A stretch of 46,082 nt of DNA from Candidatus Poribacteria bacterium (GTDB taxonomy: Bacteria; Poribacteria; WGA-4E; WGA-3G), in NCBI GenBank assembly GCA_003635255.1, contig PYJC01000163.1, positions 13,614 to 59,695 of the forward strand, in the 5' to 3' direction. This document shows, in pieces, positions 44,035-46,082 of this stretch. The notes under the pieces are model-generated. The model did not search any database. It was not told the DNA's origin and saw only the letters and a list, made by a program, of their open reading frames with translations. The number at the start of each line of letters is the position of its first letter. Position 1 is the stretch's first letter. The position numbers and the translations under genes are program-made.

Positions 44035-45531
44035 TTACGCAACCGGCAACTGAATTTCAAAAGTCGTACCTTCAGAACTCGTTTTAACCATACGAATGCT
44101 TCCATGATGATATTCACGAATGATACGTTGGACCACGGTCAATCCGAGTCCCCACCCGTGCGCCTTAGTAGACATCCCCGGTTCAAAAATTTTTCGTTGA
44201 TCCTTGCGGTCTATGCCGCTTCCATTGTCGGCGTACCGTATGACAACATTGTTGTGTCGTTTATCGTGCGTCGGTTCAATCTGAATCCAACTATCCGCTT
44301 TATCCATTGCATCCAGTGAATTACGGATCAGGTTCTCAAACACCCATTGCAACAGTTGTGTATTTGCCAGAACAGGTGGCACCTCGTGTAGTATCAGTTG
44401 AATTTCAACGCGGCGGCTAATATGTGGTAGCCGCTTCTCAAAGTACGCTCGGACCTCCTCAAATATCTCAGCCGCATTCACTTCGGTCAACGGGGGTTGA
44501 GTGCCAATCATACCGAAGCGTGCCGTTGTTTTCTGCAAACGCTCCAAATCATTTTGCATACTTTCAGAAAGTTCGGCAAGCGTTGCATCATCTGTTTCTT
44601 TGCTCCGTTCATGCAGGAGTTCTGTCCATGCCAACAGCGATGAAATAGGTGTCCCGAGTTGATGCGCCGTTTCTTTAGCTAAGCCCCCCCAAATCGCCGA
44701 GTGTTCATAAGACTTGATCCGTTGGTAAACGAGGAAACAGACCGCCCCGAATACCAATAGGACGAAAGGGACTATGAAAGGCACCACCAACCCATAGTAC
44801 GGTTTGCTTTCATAATAGAAGTAACCGTTGTGCATCTTTGGCGTTGTCACAATCATTGAGGAGGCGGGTGCGTTCTGAACGAAGATTTCTGCCCGTTCCT
44901 GTTCCTGCACAGTCGCGTTACCCGCGGTAACGACATCGTCCCATATCTGCCATTTTTGTGGTATGCCAGCAGTATCGGTTATTACAAAAGGTAGGTGTAC
45001 CATCTCGCTGGGGTCAGTATCACCGTAGTAAACGTATCCCTTTAGCTGCCTATTTTCAAAGAGCATGGGTATCTTGCGTGGCGGATTTTTCTCCTGCATG
45101 CGCGCTAATGTTACCGCCAGCAAAGCCCTATCATCTTCTGTCAACGAATTTTTCTCATCTGCGTTTACTCTTGTCGTATCCAAATTGTCGATTTTTGCGT
45201 CCAATCTTGGATCAACGCCTCGCGCAACCACAACGCTACCTTCAGCATCGGTGATAATAAATGAAAATGTGCGCGCTCTATCTGTAGCAGATAATTCTTG
45301 GTTTACGATCTCATTTAGTTTCTGTTGTAAATCCCGGTCCTCAACACTCGGAAGCACTTCTGCGAGATTGGCGAAAATATCTATCTGTGCATCTATATCC
45401 GCGTTCAGCTGCGAGATCTGTTGCATGTAGTAGGCAAACCCAAATATAAGCGTCCCCAGTCCTACGATGAAATAGACGAATATTAAACGGGTGGTCGTAT
45501 ATCTGGGGATAATCCGACGATTCAACCGCAA
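44035..45531 (-). CDS. sensor histidine kinase
   Basis: The 498-residue membrane kinase has TM1 at about 12-35 and TM2 at about 247-270, enclosing an extracytoplasmic sensor domain of about 210 residues. The phospho-acceptor His 290 is in AKETAHQLGTPISSL, a form of the H-box typical of kinases found beside PorX-like genes and in Bacteroidetes. The ATPase domain has N-box FENLIRNSLDAMDK, G1 YADNGSGID and G2 GWGLGLTVVQRI. The start is TTG with GGGAGG 9 nt upstream. It is read before the PorX-like regulator from a promoter at 45578-45606. The sensed signal is unknown. Confidence 0.92.
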   Translation of the reverse strand: MRLNRRIIPRYTTTRLIFVYFIVGLGTLIFGFAYYMQQISQLNADIDAQIDIFANLAEVLPSVEDRDLQQKLNEIVNQELSATDRARTFSFIITDAEGSVVVARGVDPRLDAKIDNLDTTRVNADEKNSLTEDDRALLAVTLARMQEKNPPRKIPMLFENRQLKGYVYYGDTDPSEMVHLPFVITDTAGIPQKWQIWDDVVTAGNATVQEQERAEIFVQNAPASSMIVTTPKMHNGYFYYESKPYYGLVVPFIVPFVLLVFGAVCFLVYQRIKSYEHSAIWGGLAKETAHQLGTPISSLLAWTELLHERSKETDDATLAELSESMQNDLERLQKTTARFGMIGTQPPLTEVNAAEIFEEVRAYFEKRLPHISRRVEIQLILHEVPPVLANTQLLQWVFENLIRNSLDAMDKADSWIQIEPTHDKRHNNVVIRYADNGSGIDRKDQRKIFEPGMSTKAHGWGLGLTVVQRIIREYHHGSIRMVKTSSEGTTFEIQLPVA

Positions 45532-45577
45532 CTTCGTATTCCTCCCGATAGTTCAAACGCAAATCTCAACGTAATTA

Positions 45578-45606
45578 ATAATATCACCTTTAAAAGGAAA
45601 TTGCAA
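45578..45606 (-). promoter_or_regulatory. promoter of kinase/PorX-like operon
   Basis: Minus strand TTGCAA (45601-45606), 17-bp spacer, TATTAT (45578-45583), about 47 bp before the TTG start. Confidence 0.55.
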
Positions 45607-45689
45607 GCCTATTTTGATTCTGAGGCGTTTCCGTATTCGCTATCACTCTTCTATTTATACCCTTTAGTGTACCGAAAACGACATATCAT

Positions 45690-45718
45690 TTGACTTTTTT
45701 CAATAAATTGGGTAAAAT
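45690..45718 (+). promoter_or_regulatory. possible promoter of the HAD hydrolase gene
   Basis: TTGACT (45690-45695), 17-bp spacer, TAAAAT (45713-45718); leader about 120 nt. Confidence 0.5.
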
Positions 45719-45845
45719 AAAATTAGGAGTTATAAGACGTGTTTTTTGTGTCTTATCATTATGTTAGAAGCACAGAGATTTACGTCATATTATTCGGTAC
45801 AAATTATAATTGAAATGGAACACAATCTAAAAGCGGGAATAGTTG

Positions 45846-46082
45846 ATGCTTAAAGCAATTACATTCGATTTCTGGCAAACCCTTTATGCAGATTCCGACA
45901 AGAACTGGCGAAAACGTCAGGCGATACGTGTTAAACGGTGTCATGCTTATTTAGAGAATCGCGGTTATACTTGCACGTTAACTGACGTAGAATTCGGGCT
46001 TGAAGAAGCATACAATTTGGTGTCATCCTTATGGTATCAACACAAAGGGATCTCAGTAAAACGATGTATGCAGCGATTCGCG
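45846..46082 (+). CDS. HAD-superfamily hydrolase (5' part, cut by window)
   Basis: The 79 residues that are visible begin MLKAITFDFWQTLYADSDKNW: motif I of the HAD superfamily in the form D-F-W-Q-T-L (nucleophile Asp 8), as often in HAD-IA hydrolases with W in place of the second Asp. The loss of that acid makes classical phosphatase chemistry less certain. A helical cap region (HAYLENRGYTCTLTDVEFGLEEAYN) follows. The rest is outside the window. Confidence 0.75.
   Translation, partial: MLKAITFDFWQTLYADSDKNWRKRQAIRVKRCHAYLENRGYTCTLTDVEFGLEEAYNLVSSLWYQHKGISVKRCMQRFA

Larger units (their letters stand above)
45532..45845. other. 314-bp divergent intergenic region
   Basis: AT-rich with two outward promoters (45578-45606 minus, 45690-45718 plus). 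No repeat family member, ORF or RNA was seen. Confidence 0.6.

Overview
The window is a gene-dense bacterial segment with many short operons on both strands. Gene content suggests a Gram-negative-type cell envelope: lipoproteins, an OmpA-family protein, a GT9 glycosyltransferase and YidC with a periplasmic domain. There are also a sulfatase-superfamily enzyme, a CRTAC1-like FG-GAP protein, malectin-like secreted proteins and a PorX-type response regulator. Together with the heavily repeated intergenic DNA, this resembles Candidatus Poribacteria or a neighbouring uncultured phylum. That placement is an inference from gene content and was not tested with a marker-gene tree.

Layout. 1-958 carries the 5' part of a YihY/BrkB membrane protein gene (minus), divergent from a methyltransferase. 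1917-2692 (minus) is rpsU followed by a stand-alone dsRNA-binding-domain protein. 2936-3340 is an ORF-less element with IS200/IS605-like ends and a good promoter. It lies directly before a TauE/SafE transporter gene that has no normal start codon. 4289-7497 holds an oxidoreductase and groES-groEL, the latter behind an exact sigma-54 promoter motif. 7674-13286 (minus) holds a GT9 glycosyltransferase, a sulfatase-like/metallopeptidase/lipoprotein operon and an aminotransferase. 13599-14847 is rimI plus a cysteine hydrolase. 14982-18079 (minus) is a tandem pair of malectin-like proteins and a CRTAC1-like protein. 18390-23644 is HNH-rnpA-yidD-yidC-jag-mnmE. 23954-25110 is a zinc-ribbon protein and a thioredoxin-like protein with an in-frame TGA at the catalytic Cys position. 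25142-27242 (minus) is pseudouridine synthase, HAD phosphatase and pdxJ, all with ATGA overlaps in the order pdxJ-HAD-synthase. 27626-34074 is an ECF sigma factor, an anti-sigma-like protein and a 1567-residue TPR protein. 34232-35425 is a class V aminotransferase. 35552-42040 (minus) is guaA, a small protein, an OmpA-family lipoprotein, a small lipoprotein, rplU-rpmA and RNase E/G. 42378-45531 (minus) is a histidine kinase with a response regulator-PglZ (PorX-like) protein. The window ends in a partial HAD hydrolase.

Most unusual points. (1) The thioredoxin-like protein reads U-x-x-C, with TGA at the position of the resolving nucleophile Cys and a bacterial SECIS-like hairpin 16 nt downstream. 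This is a probable selenoprotein that routine annotation would truncate. (2) groESL has a consensus -24/-12 promoter and repeated upstream TGTCACA sites. (3) A 93-bp MITE with 13-bp terminal inverted repeats and a 5-bp target duplication carries a palindrome belonging to a hairpin family scattered through the window. (4) Two further families of dispersed intergenic repeats are present. (5) A PorX-type regulator sits next to its probable kinase.
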